From Rhodanobacter sp. C01 (GTDB lineage Bacteria; Pseudomonadota; Gammaproteobacteria; Xanthomonadales; Rhodanobacteraceae), in assembly GCF_002001045.1 (NCBI RefSeq), contig NZ_MUNR01000010.1, positions 352,310 through 416,309 of the forward strand: a stretch of DNA of 64,000 nucleotides, read 5' to 3'. The notes under the pieces are model-generated. The model was not told the DNA's origin, made no database searches, and worked only from the letters and a program-made list of their open reading frames with translations. Position numbers and translations under genes: made by a program. Shown here one piece after another: positions 44,181-52,477 of the stretch; position 1 is the first letter of the stretch, and each line of letters opens with the position of its first letter.

Positions 44181-44299
44181 GCAACCGCTTTGTTTCGCCG
44201 CGCCATCTCGGCACAACCCAGCCACCACCGGTGCGGGAACACCAAAGCAACTGCCGCTGCATCGCCGGGCTTCAACAATTTCGAGGGGAAAACGCATGA
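44177..44299 (+). CDS. Possible 40-residue peptide gene bridging CPBP and ABC genes
   Basis: A 40-residue ORF (MSNRFVSPRHLGTTQPPPVR...FRGENA) whose ATG overlaps the CPBP stop codon and whose stop codon overlaps the ATG of the ABC gene, ATGA at both ends. A weak GCAGGG lies upstream. Overlaps on both sides are what a real coupled gene would give but could be chance in a 123-base gap; codon usage is not decisive. No family was recognised. Confidence 0.3.
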   Translation: MSNRFVSPRHLGTTQPPPVREHQSNCRCIAGLQQFRGENA

Positions 44300-45189
44300 A
44301 CGCCGTATTACGTGAAATGGAAGCCACCACCGCGCCGCTGAGCGTGAGCGGACTCGTCCACTGCTACGAAGGCAGCAACGTGCTCACCGGCGTCGACCTG
44401 ACGCTGGAGCCGGGCAGCGTGCTCGGATTGATCGGCCGCAACGGCGCCGGCAAATCCACCCTGCTCCGCATCATGCTCGGCCTGCTACAGCCGCTGGCCG
44501 GCGAAGCCCTCGTATTCGGCAAACCAGCCCTGAAGCTCGACGATGCCGCCAAGGCGCGCATCGCCTACGTGCCGCAGCAACCCGAGGCACTGGCGTGGCT
44601 TACCGCTCAGCAGATGCTGGACTTCGTCGGACGCTTCTACCCCCGCTGGGATGCGGCCTTTGCCAGGCGCATGCTGGAACGTTGGCAGATCGCACCGAAC
44701 AAGTTGCTGGCCAAGCTGTCGCCGGGCGAACGTCAGCGCGTCGACCTGATCCGCGCGCTCGCCTCGCAGCCGGAGCTGCTGGTGCTGGACGAGCCGGCCG
44801 CGGCGCTCGATCCGGTCGCGCGCCGCGAGCTGCTGCGCGAAGTGGCACTGCGCGCCGGCGAGTCCGGCACCACCGTGCTGTTCTCCACCCACATCGTGTC
44901 GGACCTTGAGCGAGTCGCCTCGGAGATTGCCTTCCTGCATCAGGGCAAACTGCTTATGCGCTGTAGCGTCGACGAGACCAAGGAGCATTACGCACGACTG
45001 TGGCTGCCGGCACGAATGAGTGCCGCAGCGCCCGCGCCGGCGTTGAGCCGACGACGCCACGACGACGGCAGCCTGAGCTTGGTGGTGGAACGCGATGCGC
45101 ACGGCCAGTGGCCGGAAGCGGCAAAGCTGCCCGGCGCGCGCGTCGACGCGCTGGGACTGGAGGATCTGTTTGTGGAGATCGCCGAATGA
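44296..45189 (+). CDS. ABC transporter ATP-binding protein
   Basis: A 297-residue ATPase. Walker A is GRNGAGKS (LIGRNGAGKSTLLRIMLGLLQP), the signature is LSPGERQRVDLIRAL, Walker B is LLVLDEPAAALD and the H-loop STHIVSDLERV follows. The last 60 residues (RLWLPARMSAAAPAPALSRRRHDDGS) form a C-terminal extension. It is a single-domain exporter-type ATPase that should energise the membrane protein encoded by the next gene, which starts at the ATGA overlap (45186). GAGGGG precedes the ATG. The arrangement resembles the YtrBC-like exporters regulated by YtrA-type GntR proteins. Confidence 0.93.
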   Translation: MNAVLREMEATTAPLSVSGLVHCYEGSNVLTGVDLTLEPGSVLGLIGRNGAGKSTLLRIMLGLLQPLAGEALVFGKPALKLDDAAKARIAYVPQQPEALAWLTAQQMLDFVGRFYPRWDAAFARRMLERWQIAPNKLLAKLSPGERQRVDLIRALASQPELLVLDEPAAALDPVARRELLREVALRAGESGTTVLFSTHIVSDLERVASEIAFLHQGKLLMRCSVDETKEHYARLWLPARMSAAAPAPALSRRRHDDGSLSLVVERDAHGQWPEAAKLPGARVDALGLEDLFVEIAE

Positions 45190-46658
45190 ACCCGTTGCAG
45201 TTGCTCCGGATTCCCTGGTTTTCCACGCATCGCTCGATGCGCTGGATGATGGTGTTCGTGCTTGCGTGCTGCTGCATGGGCGCCATCGCGATCGGCATAT
45301 TTGCCCCCGGACCCGCTCAATGGAAAGGTATCGCTGGCCTGATTGGTCTTGGCCTGTTCTTCCTGTGGGCCTTCTTTCTCTCGACTACTTTGTTGCTGGC
45401 CATCGACACCCGGCAATTGCGCGTACCGGGCATCCAGCAACAGATCATCCGCAGCTTGCTGCTGTGTAGCGTGCTTTCCATCGGCGTGCCGGCTGCGCTG
45501 CTTGGCTTGTTGGGTGAACCAGTGGTACCCGTCGTGATTCTGCTGTCGTTGGCAAGCATTCTGGGCATCGCCTTCGCACTGATGCCGCGCTACTTGGCCG
45601 CACTGCTCGGAATAGCGCCATCGCTAATCAACGCACTGTGGTATCGCTTCCACCTGCCCGGTCCTGATGACCCTCGTTTCACTACCGCCGGTTCGCTTGC
45701 TGTTGTTGTGCTGGTGCTGCTCATCAGCTGGCGCTGGCAGCAGTTGGTGCGAGCCGGCACCAACCAGCCGCAAGGCTGGTCCTCGCCGATGGTGTTGCAG
45801 TTGCGCAACGGCAGCTGGGGTCACTGGAGCGGCATTGGCGAGAACCGCCAGATCCGCCTGCGGCCGGTATGGCTGCAGGCAGATGCCAGTCTCGCCGGTA
45901 TCGGGCCGGCCACGCCGTGCAAGACTCTGCGGGTCGCGCTTGGCGGCTGGTACATGCCGCAGACCCTGCGCAGCTATGCCAGGCAACTTGGCATGATGCT
46001 TGGCCTCTTCGCGCTGCCGATTCTCGGCTTTGTGGCGATCGCCAGGTTCGGGCGGCACAGCCAGGAAATATCCAGCACGTTGACCGGAGCCCTCGTCGGG
46101 GGCTTGGGCACGCTTGCCGTGATGGCCGGCCCGATGATCGGCATCTTCAGTCTGGCGTGGCTGAGTAAACGCTGGCAGCGGGCGAATGCCGAACTTCCCT
46201 TGCTGGCGCTGATGCCTGGCCTTGGCGATTCCGCACGCACCAAACGTGAACTGCTACGTGCTGGGCTTGGCCTGCCGCTGCTCATGCATGGCTTGCTCGC
46301 GTTGCTTGTGGTGATGGCGATGCTCTACTGGCGTCAGTATGCGCAGCCGCTTTCGTTCCTGTTGCTTGCACAACTGGTCACTGCCACCGTGACCGCTACC
46401 ACCCTTCTCAATCTGTTTGGCGGTCTTGCGCTGCCACTCTGGGCCACCGGACTGACTCTGGCTGCTGCCTTCGTGCTCACCGTGCTAAGCGCGATGCTGC
46501 CGGCCATGGCTTGGGGCCATCATCCGGTCGGCTGGGCCGGCGCCATGTTGCCTCCGCTGGTACTGGGCTGGCTGTTGCTGGCTGGTGCCATGGGCTGGCT
46601 CGGCCGGCGCGGCTGGCGCGGATTGATGCTGCGTCCGCATCCGTTTCTTTCAATCTGA
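45186..46658 (+). CDS. ABC transporter membrane protein, putative
   Basis: A 490-residue polytopic membrane protein with about 10-12 hydrophobic segments (such as MMVFVLACCCMGAIAIGIF, LIGLGLFFLWAFFLSTTLLLAI, LLLCSVLSIGVPAALLGLL and LLALLVVMAMLYW). No family motif stands out; the order of genes and the four-base overlap with the ATPase gene identify it as the permease partner. A soluble loop (about 200-270) includes the segment GIGENRQIRLRPVWLQADASLAGIGPATPCKTLRVALGGWYMP. The transported substrate is unknown. Confidence 0.8.
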   Translation: MNPLQLLRIPWFSTHRSMRWMMVFVLACCCMGAIAIGIFAPGPAQWKGIAGLIGLGLFFLWAFFLSTTLLLAIDTRQLRVPGIQQQIIRSLLLCSVLSIGVPAALLGLLGEPVVPVVILLSLASILGIAFALMPRYLAALLGIAPSLINALWYRFHLPGPDDPRFTTAGSLAVVVLVLLISWRWQQLVRAGTNQPQGWSSPMVLQLRNGSWGHWSGIGENRQIRLRPVWLQADASLAGIGPATPCKTLRVALGGWYMPQTLRSYARQLGMMLGLFALPILGFVAIARFGRHSQEISSTLTGALVGGLGTLAVMAGPMIGIFSLAWLSKRWQRANAELPLLALMPGLGDSARTKRELLRAGLGLPLLMHGLLALLVVMAMLYWRQYAQPLSFLLLAQLVTATVTATTLLNLFGGLALPLWATGLTLAAAFVLTVLSAMLPAMAWGHHPVGWAGAMLPPLVLGWLLLAGAMGWLGRRGWRGLMLRPHPFLSI

Positions 46659-47100
46659 GCGATCGCCGATGGACTGCATGACTTCCGACGGCTGCAGGTA
46701 GCCGCTGTAGCCAAGATGTGGCGACTTGGCATCGACATCAGGGAAAATACCAGCGCATGAAATGGATCACGTCGAAGAAGCTGCAGGACGAGTTCGGGCT
46801 GCCGTGGGCCGAGGCAGAAAATCTGATTCGCGAGCAGTCTCATTCGCTATGGCTGCGTCACTGACTTCCCACGATCTGCACCATCACTGGACTATTGCTG
46901 CCATCTGTCCTGCTGGCGTTGATCGATCCCGATCAACGCTGGCTCGCGGCACTCTTGCGGTTGTCTGGCATCCTCGTGCTCGTCGCCGGTATGGTGGCGC
47001 TACGGGTACTGGCACATGATGCGATCCTTGATGCTGCCGGCAAACGCGCCACCAGTGCATTTCTTCGTAACCATCAAATCAAACCAACTGGGTATCACCC
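46659..47100. other. 442-base gap with short or decayed ORFs only
   Basis: No convincing gene. Two stretches have gene-like codon use: 46757-46864 (35 residues, MKWITSKKLQDEFGLPWAEA...) and 46895 onwards (a hydrophobic run LLRLSGILVLVAGMVALRVLAHDAILDAAGKR), which starts just after the first stop. They could be remnants of truncated genes. Their short length and the lack of Shine-Dalgarno sites argue against annotation as functional. Confidence 0.4.
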
Positions 47101-47283
47101 ATGGACGAACAACCCAATGATCCCAAGAGTTCGCGTGGCCACGCGATGGGTTCCGGCATCGCCATTGGTGTGGCAATTGGCAGTGCGCTCGGCGTCGCGC
47201 TGCACAACCTCGCGCTCGGCGCAGGTATCGGTGTCGCACTGGGAACCCTGTTCGGCGCTCTGCGTTTCCGCTCGGGGAAATGA
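47101..47283 (+). CDS. Small glycine-zipper membrane protein
   Basis: A 60-residue protein. A short acidic/basic N-terminus (MDEQPNDPKSSRGHAMGSG) leads to one long or two short hydrophobic stretches with GxxxG spacing (IAIGVAIGSALGVALHNLALGAGIGVALGTLFGALRF), the glycine-zipper pattern. Many small bacterial membrane proteins of this kind are annotated only as hypothetical. No neighbour overlap supports or refutes it. Confidence 0.65.
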   Translation: MDEQPNDPKSSRGHAMGSGIAIGVAIGSALGVALHNLALGAGIGVALGTLFGALRFRSGK

Positions 47284-47319
47284 TGTATTGACCCGACGGT
47301 TCGGATAGCCGCGCAGCCG

Positions 47320-48438
47320 TTAGAACAGCTCACCCTGCGGCGAAGCTTTGCGTGGCGGCACGAAATGCGACGTATCGAGCTGCAATTCGCGCGCACGGCC
47401 GAAGCCGTGTTTGCGGCAGGCCACCTCGAAGCGGCGGCGCAGCAGGTCGGCGAACACGCCCTGCCCGCGCATGCGGGTGGCGAAGTTGCTGTCGTAATCA
47501 CGGCCGCCGTTCATCTGCTGCACCAGGCTCATCACGTGTTCGGCGCGCTGCGGTGCGTGCAACGCGAGCCATTCCCGGAACAACTGTTTCAACTCGTACG
47601 GCAGGCGCAGCGTGGTGTAGCCGGCACAGCGCGCGCCAGCATCAGCGGCTTGCGCCATGACAACCTCCATGTCCTTGTCGTTGAGTGCCGGAATGATCGG
47701 CGCCACCAGTACGCCTACCGGCACGCCGGCGTCGGCCAGCGTTCGGATCGCCTTGATCCGGCGATGCGGCGCGCTGGCACGCGGTTCGAGTTTCGCGGCC
47801 AGATGGTTGTCCAGCGAATTGACCGAGACGAATACCTGCACCAGCCGTTCGCGTGCCATCGGCTCCAGGATGTCGAGGTCACGTTCGACCAGCGCGTTCT
47901 TGGTGACGATGGTGCACGGGTGATGGCATTCGGCGAGCAGCTCCAGCGCGGCGCGGGTGAGCCGCCAGCGTTTTTCGATCGGCTGGTAGGGATCGGTATT
48001 GCTGCCGATATTGATCGGGCTGATCACATAACCGGGCTTGGCCAGCTCCGCACGCAACACCTCGGCGAAATTGCCCTTGGCGCGCAGCTTGGTTTCGAAG
48101 TCGAGACCGGGCGACAGGTTGAGGTAGCTGTGTGATGGCCGCGCAAAACAATAAACGCATCCATGTTCGCATCCGCGATAGGGGTTGATCGCCTGGCTGA
48201 AAGCGATGTCCGGCGAGTCGTTGCGGCTGATCACGCTGCGCGCGCGTTCCTCGGTGACCTCGGTGCGCGGGCGTGGTGCATCCTCGTCCAGCAACGCGCT
48301 CTGCCAGCCGTCGTCCTCGGCTTGGTGGCGGATATTCTCGAAGCGACCCTCGGGATTGGAGGCGGCACCGCGGCCCTTGATCATCCGACTCGTTTGAGCC
48401 TGATCATGTGTGGTTGGCGGCGGTAGCGAATCATCCAT
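47320..48438 (-). CDS. PA0069 family radical SAM protein
   Basis: A 372-residue protein. IKGRGAASNPEGRFE near the start is the PA0069 signature, and the cluster motif is CEHGCVYCFARPSHSYL (CxxxCxxC). LDFETKLRAKGNFAEVLRAELAKPGYVISPINIGSNTDPYQPIEKRWRLTRAALELL and FVSVNSLDNHLAAKLEPRASAPHRRIKAIRTLADAGVPVGVLVAPIIPALND continue the SAM barrel. Members are related to spore-photoproduct-lyase-like enzymes but have no demonstrated reaction. The start is uncertain: ATG at 48438 is used, while GTG at 48486 and an internal ATG at 48384 are alternatives. Confidence 0.9.
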   Translation of the reverse strand: MDDSLPPPTTHDQAQTSRMIKGRGAASNPEGRFENIRHQAEDDGWQSALLDEDAPRPRTEVTEERARSVISRNDSPDIAFSQAINPYRGCEHGCVYCFARPSHSYLNLSPGLDFETKLRAKGNFAEVLRAELAKPGYVISPINIGSNTDPYQPIEKRWRLTRAALELLAECHHPCTIVTKNALVERDLDILEPMARERLVQVFVSVNSLDNHLAAKLEPRASAPHRRIKAIRTLADAGVPVGVLVAPIIPALNDKDMEVVMAQAADAGARCAGYTTLRLPYELKQLFREWLALHAPQRAEHVMSLVQQMNGGRDYDSNFATRMRGQGVFADLLRRRFEVACRKHGFGRARELQLDTSHFVPPRKASPQGELF

Positions 48439-48583
48439 CGCCACAGTTTGCCGCGACGATGTCTCAGCCGCCGCGACATCTTTCACCCACGTGATGAAGC
48501 GCCTGCCGGACGCACATCGACGGCGTTATGATGCGGCCGACCGGCCGCGGCAGGCGGCGTGTTCCACGTGTTAGGGGCTCATC

Positions 48584-48823
48584 ATGCGCTGGCTGTTACT
48601 CGTGCTTACCTTGTTCGCTTTCGTATTGTGCTTCACCCGCCACAGTGCCGGTGCCTGGGGCTTCTGGCTGCTGGCGGGCTTCAGCGGCGTCATCGCCACC
48701 ACACTTGCATTCGCGCAGGCCCGCATTGCAGACAGTTCACGCAGCGACAGCCTGTCCGAATACGACCTGATGCGGTTGCGCGAGGGCAGGGATCCACTCA
48801 ATCACGATCGCCTCGAGCGGTAG
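48584..48823 (+). CDS. Small membrane protein of unknown function
   Basis: A 79-residue protein with two hydrophobic helices (WLLLVLTLFAFVLCF and WGFWLLAGFSGVIATTLAFAQARI) and a charged C-terminus (SEYDLMRLREGRDPLNHDRLER). No named domain. It is divergent from the radical SAM gene and might be co-transcribed with nothing. A typical small inner-membrane protein by composition. Confidence 0.65.
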   Translation: MRWLLLVLTLFAFVLCFTRHSAGAWGFWLLAGFSGVIATTLAFAQARIADSSRSDSLSEYDLMRLREGRDPLNHDRLER

Positions 48824-49023
48824 CGCGGATCGACGAAACGCATGTAATGCGGCACCTTGCAATAGCCCGGGTGGTGACGGCAGTAATCCCCGATCACGGC
48901 ATCTCGTGCACGGCAATGAGCTGGCAGATCACCATTCGATCACGATCACTGCACAGCGGAACACGGACGCTTGGCCCGATGTGGCGCCGTCCGGCACCGC
49001 CTGTGCAAACCTGGGAGTTCATG

Positions 49024-49284
49024 ATGACTTTATCCGGCCTGATCGTCTTTCTGCTTATCGGCGCGATTGCCGGCTGGCTCGCCGGCCTGATCGTGCGCGG
49101 CTTCGGCTTCGGCCTGCTCGGCAATATCGTGGTCGGCATCATCGGCGCATTCCTCGCCGGCTGGCTGCTGCCTATGCTCGGCATCGGCTTCAGCCTCGGC
49201 AGCCCGATCGTCACCAGCATCGTCTACGCGATGATCGGTGCCATCGTGCTGCTGGTGATCATTGGCCTGATCAAGCGCGCCTGA
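49024..49284 (+). CDS. GlsB/YeaQ/YmgE family stress membrane protein
   Basis: An 86-residue protein of the transglycosylase-associated (YeaQ) family. LIVFLLIGAIAGWLAGLIVRGFGFGLLGNIVVGIIGAFLAGWLLPMLGIG is the family core with GxxxG repeats, followed by a third hydrophobic helix (IVYAMIGAIVLLVIIGLIKRA). The ATG at 49024 has GGGAG six bases upstream; the ATG at 49021 is only three bases from it and is rejected. The family is induced by stress but has no known biochemical role. A hairpin lies downstream. Confidence 0.88.
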   Translation: MTLSGLIVFLLIGAIAGWLAGLIVRGFGFGLLGNIVVGIIGAFLAGWLLPMLGIGFSLGSPIVTSIVYAMIGAIVLLVIIGLIKRA

Positions 49285-49302
49285 GCGTTTCCGTCCGAAC
49301 CA

Positions 49303-49332
49303 GGGCCACCGCCGGCCATGCCGCGGTGGCCC
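49303..49332. terminator. Hairpin between GlsB-like and phoH genes
   Basis: GGGCCACCGC (49303-49312) and GCGGTGGCCC (49323-49332) pair over ten bases with a ten-base loop, 18 bases after the GlsB-like stop codon. It is the only hairpin between the two genes, without a T tract, and might terminate the stress gene ahead of phoH. Confidence 0.45.
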
Positions 49333-49364
49333 TCGCACATGCGGCGCGCTACTCTCGCACGCCT

Positions 49365-50345
49365 ATGAGCGAACTCAACCAGCGCGATTTCACCCTTGAG
49401 CCCGAAGACAACGCCCGCCTCGCCAACCTGTGCGGGCCGTTCGACGAGCATTTGCGCCAGATCGAGCTGCGCCTCGGTGTGGAGGTCAACCACCGCGGCA
49501 GCATCTTCCAGGTGATTGGCGAAGATGCCCCGATCCGGGCAGCCGAGAAGGTGCTGCGTGCGCTGTATGCCGTTACCGAGGACGAGGCGTTGACCGGGGC
49601 AAAGATCAACCTGCATCTGGCCGAGTCCGGTATCGATGCGATCACCGCCGACGCGGCCGAAGGCGCGCAGGACGTGACGATCAAGGTCAAGCGTGGCGTG
49701 ATCAAGGGCCGCGGTCCGAACCAGGCGCGTTACCTGCACGCGATTGCCAGCCACGACATCAATTTCGGCGTGGGTCCGGCCGGTACAGGCAAGACCTATC
49801 TGGCGGTGGCCAGCGCGGTCGAGGCGCTGGAGGCGAACCGCGTGCAGCGCCTGCTGCTGGTGCGCCCGGCGGTCGAGGCCGGCGAGAAGCTCGGCTTCCT
49901 GCCCGGCGACCTGTCGCAGAAGGTCGACCCGTACCTGCGTCCGTTGTATGACGCGCTGTACGAAATGCTCGGCTTCGAGAAGGTGGCCAAGCTGATCGAG
50001 CGCAACGTGATCGAGATCGCACCGCTCGCCTATATGCGCGGCCGCACGCTGAACGATTCCTACGTGATCCTCGACGAGGCGCAGAACACCACGGTCGAGC
50101 AGATGAAGATGTTCCTGACCCGGATTGGTTTTGGCACGGTCGCGGTGATCACCGGCGACGTCACCCAGGTCGACCTGCCGCGCAGCACCCGCTCCGGTTT
50201 GCGCCAGGCGATCGAGGTACTGCGCGGAGTCAACGGCATCAGCTTCACCTTCTTCACCTCGCGCGATGTGGTGCGCCATCCGTTGGTGGCGAAGATCGTG
50301 CGCGCCTACGAGGCATTCGAGCAGAAGGAGGAGGACGGTAAATGA
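49365..50345 (+). CDS. ybeZ: PhoH-like protein (YbeZ)
   Basis: A 326-residue ATPase. The N-terminus has a KH-like domain (about 30-100), then the PhoH core [25 protein letters not shown] with Walker A GPAGTGKT and Walker [25 protein letters not shown], followed by GDVTQVDLP. YbeZ acts with YbeY in rRNA metabolism. The ATG at 49365 starts the family N-terminus; the frame open upstream to 48906 runs through another gene. The stop overlaps the ybeY start by four bases, as in the conserved ybeZYX cluster. Confidence 0.95.
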   Translation: MSELNQRDFTLEPEDNARLANLCGPFDEHLRQIELRLGVEVNHRGSIFQVIGEDAPIRAAEKVLRALYAVTEDEALTGAKINLHLAESGIDAITADAAEGAQDVTIKVKRGVIKGRGPNQARYLHAIASHDINFGVGPAGTGKTYLAVASAVEALEANRVQRLLLVRPAVEAGEKLGFLPGDLSQKVDPYLRPLYDALYEMLGFEKVAKLIERNVIEIAPLAYMRGRTLNDSYVILDEAQNTTVEQMKMFLTRIGFGTVAVITGDVTQVDLPRSTRSGLRQAIEVLRGVNGISFTFFTSRDVVRHPLVAKIVRAYEAFEQKEEDGK

Positions 50346-50812
50346 CCGGGCGGTCTGCTGACGTTGTGCTGGCGGTCGGCTACGCCGTACCGCGAGCCGG
50401 GCTGCCCGCGCCGGCCAGCTTCCACCGCTGGGTGGAGGCGGCGCTGCGCGGCGCCAAGCGGCTCAAGCCGGTCGAGTTGGCGATCCGCCTCGTCGATGCC
50501 GACGAAGGCCGCGCACTCAACCGCGACTACCGCGGCAAGGACTACGCCACCAACGTGCTGTCGTTTCCCGCCGAACTGCCGCCCGGCGTGGCGCTGCCGC
50601 TGATTGGCGATCTGGCGATTTGCGCCCCGGTGGTGCTGCGCGAGGCCGCCGAGCAGGGCAAGCTGGTGCGCGATCACTGGGCTCACCTGACTGTTCATGG
50701 CGTGCTGCACCTGCTTGGTTACGACCATATCGAGGACTGTGAAGCCGAGGCGATGGAGGCCCTGGAAACCCGCATCCTGGCCGGCCTCGGCATCGCCGAT
50801 CCGTACACCTGA
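50342..50812 (+). CDS. ybeY: Endoribonuclease YbeY
   Basis: A 156-residue zinc endoribonuclease that matures 16S rRNA 3' ends and takes part in 70S quality control. The metal motif [11 protein letters not shown] is complete, with His119, His123 and His129. [15 protein letters not shown] precedes it as the substrate groove. The length is typical. It is coupled to ybeZ by a four-base overlap. Confidence 0.95.
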   Translation: MTGRSADVVLAVGYAVPRAGLPAPASFHRWVEAALRGAKRLKPVELAIRLVDADEGRALNRDYRGKDYATNVLSFPAELPPGVALPLIGDLAICAPVVLREAAEQGKLVRDHWAHLTVHGVLHLLGYDHIEDCEAEAMEALETRILAGLGIADPYT

Positions 50813-50916
50813 TCGTTCTCACGAGCCGCCTGGCGCAGGCTTGTGCTCTGAATTGTCACGGATTTTCCGCTAGACTCGTGGATACCGCCCGCTTGCGGGC
50901 TGCACTCCAACCGTGA

Positions 50917-51762
50917 ATGAACGACGACCCTGGCAGTACCAGCGGCCCGGCACACCGTACCTGGTGGGACCGGCTGGGCCACATGTTTTCCGGCGAACCA
51001 CGCAACCGTAGCGAACTGCTTGAGGAGTTGCGCGCCGCCCAGACCAACGGACTGCTGTCCGTCGACACCCTCACCATGGTCGAGGGTGCGCTCAAGGTCA
51101 ACGAGCTGAGCGTGGACGACGTGATGGTGCCGCGCGCGCAGATCGTGATGCTCGCGGCCGAATCGTCACTGACCGAGATCCTCGCCACCATGGTCGAATC
51201 CGGCCACTCGCGCTTTCCGGTGCACGGCGAGGACAAGGACGAGATCCTCGGCATCCTGCTGGCCAAGGATTTGCTGAAGTTCTTCGGCAATGCCGAGCAC
51301 TTCGACATCCACGCAATCCTGCGCCCGGCCGTGCTGATTCCCGAATCGATGCGCCTGAACGTGCTGCTGGACGAGTTCCGCCGCTCGCGCAACCACATGG
51401 CGCTGGTGGTCAACGAATACGGCGGCGTCGCCGGCCTGATCACCATCGAGGACGTGCTCGAACAGATCGTCGGCGAGATCGACGACGAGCACGACGACGA
51501 CGAACCCGAGCTGATGCACGAACAGCCCGGCGGCGACTGGCTGGTCAGCGCGCTGACTCCGATCGAGGATTTCAACGAGCAGGCCGGTACGGAGTTTTCC
51601 GACGAGGAGTACGACACCGTCGGCGGCATGGTCACCTCCGAGTTCGGCCACCTGCCCGAAGTCGGCGAGGAAGTGGCGATCGGTGGTTTTCTGTTCCATG
51701 TTACCGAGGCCGACGATCGCCGCGTGCAGCAATTCCGCGTGGCGAAGCACGACCCGCGCTAA
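50917..51762 (+). CDS. corC: CorC/YbeX-type CBS-domain protein
   Basis: A 281-residue cytoplasmic protein with a tandem CBS pair (about 70-200: VDDVMVPRAQIVMLAAESSLTEILATMVESGHSRFPVHGEDKDEILGILLAKDLL, then LRLNVLLDEFRRSRNHMALVVNEYGGVAGLITIEDVLEQIVGEI) and a C-terminal CorC_HlyC domain (about 210-280). It is linked to Mg2+/Co2+ resistance and ribosome-related phenotypes. It completes the ybeZYX order, 104 bases after ybeY; a hairpin follows. An lnt gene, often next, is absent. Confidence 0.94.
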   Translation: MNDDPGSTSGPAHRTWWDRLGHMFSGEPRNRSELLEELRAAQTNGLLSVDTLTMVEGALKVNELSVDDVMVPRAQIVMLAAESSLTEILATMVESGHSRFPVHGEDKDEILGILLAKDLLKFFGNAEHFDIHAILRPAVLIPESMRLNVLLDEFRRSRNHMALVVNEYGGVAGLITIEDVLEQIVGEIDDEHDDDEPELMHEQPGGDWLVSALTPIEDFNEQAGTEFSDEEYDTVGGMVTSEFGHLPEVGEEVAIGGFLFHVTEADDRRVQQFRVAKHDPR

Positions 51763-51780
51763 CCCCCGCGTAGCGTATTC

Positions 51781-51803
51781 CGCGCCGGCGTCACGCCGGC
51801 GCG
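51781..51803. terminator. Hairpin terminator between corC and satP
   Basis: CGCGCCGGCG (51781-51790) and CGCCGGCGCG (51794-51803) form a ten-base stem with loop TCA, followed by TTCACTT. It lies 18 bases after the corC stop codon and 28 bases before the end of the convergent satP gene, so it could serve both directions. Confidence 0.65.
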
Positions 51804-51831
51804 TTCACTTCATGGATGACGACCTTCTACT

Positions 51832-52410
51832 TCAGGAGGTTCGTGGCGCGCCCACCGGCAATACGATGCGCTGCTGTGATTCGTTGATCACCTCGGCTGC
51901 GGACAGGTAGAACGCGAGTATCGCCGTGAGCAGTCCGGCATAGCCACCGGCCGTGTGCAATGCAGCCATGCCCGTCCACTCGCCCGCCGCGAGCAGGAAG
52001 AAAGTGATCCACAACACCAGGAACACCAGCTGCAACGCACGTGGCGCGCGGAACGTGGCCAGCCACATGTAGAAGGTGAACACGCCCCACAGGCACAGAT
52101 ACCAGCCGACGAACGCGGCGGGCACCTTGTCGTGCAGAAACAGCACGAACAACGCGAACGACCACCAGAATGCGCCGTAGCTGAGGAAGGCCGTGGTGCC
52201 GAACGTATTGCCACGCGGCAATTCCATTACGCCGGCAATCATCTGCACGGTGCCGCCGTAGGCCAGCGCGCAGGCCAGCACCATGTTCATCGCGTCACCG
52301 CTGAACCAGCCGGCGTTGATCATGCTCAGCAGCCACGTGGTCAGCGCAAATCCGGCCAGCCCCAGCGGGGCCGGATTGGAGAACTTCTGCTGCGTCTCGG
52401 CGTTGCTCAT
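51832..52410 (-). CDS. satP: SatP/YaaH-type acetate uptake transporter
   Basis: A 192-residue inner-membrane protein of the GPR1/FUN34/YaaH family, a proton-coupled acetate/succinate permease. The motif FSNPAPLGLAGFALTTWLLSM with NPAPLGL is the family hallmark, followed by TVQMIAGVMELPRGNTFGTTAFLSYGAFWW. Six hydrophobic segments are visible. The ATG at 52410 has GGGGAGG seven bases upstream. The gene lies 67 bases downstream of the porin gene, so the two are likely one operon dedicated to acetate entry, divergent from acs. Confidence 0.93.
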   Translation of the reverse strand: MSNAETQQKFSNPAPLGLAGFALTTWLLSMINAGWFSGDAMNMVLACALAYGGTVQMIAGVMELPRGNTFGTTAFLSYGAFWWSFALFVLFLHDKVPAAFVGWYLCLWGVFTFYMWLATFRAPRALQLVFLVLWITFFLLAAGEWTGMAALHTAGGYAGLLTAILAFYLSAAEVINESQQRIVLPVGAPRTS

Positions 52411-52477
52411 GTGCAAACCTCCCCATCAAGTGAATCGGAACATCGGATGGAAGCGCGTCGTGGCGCTGCCGTCAGGC

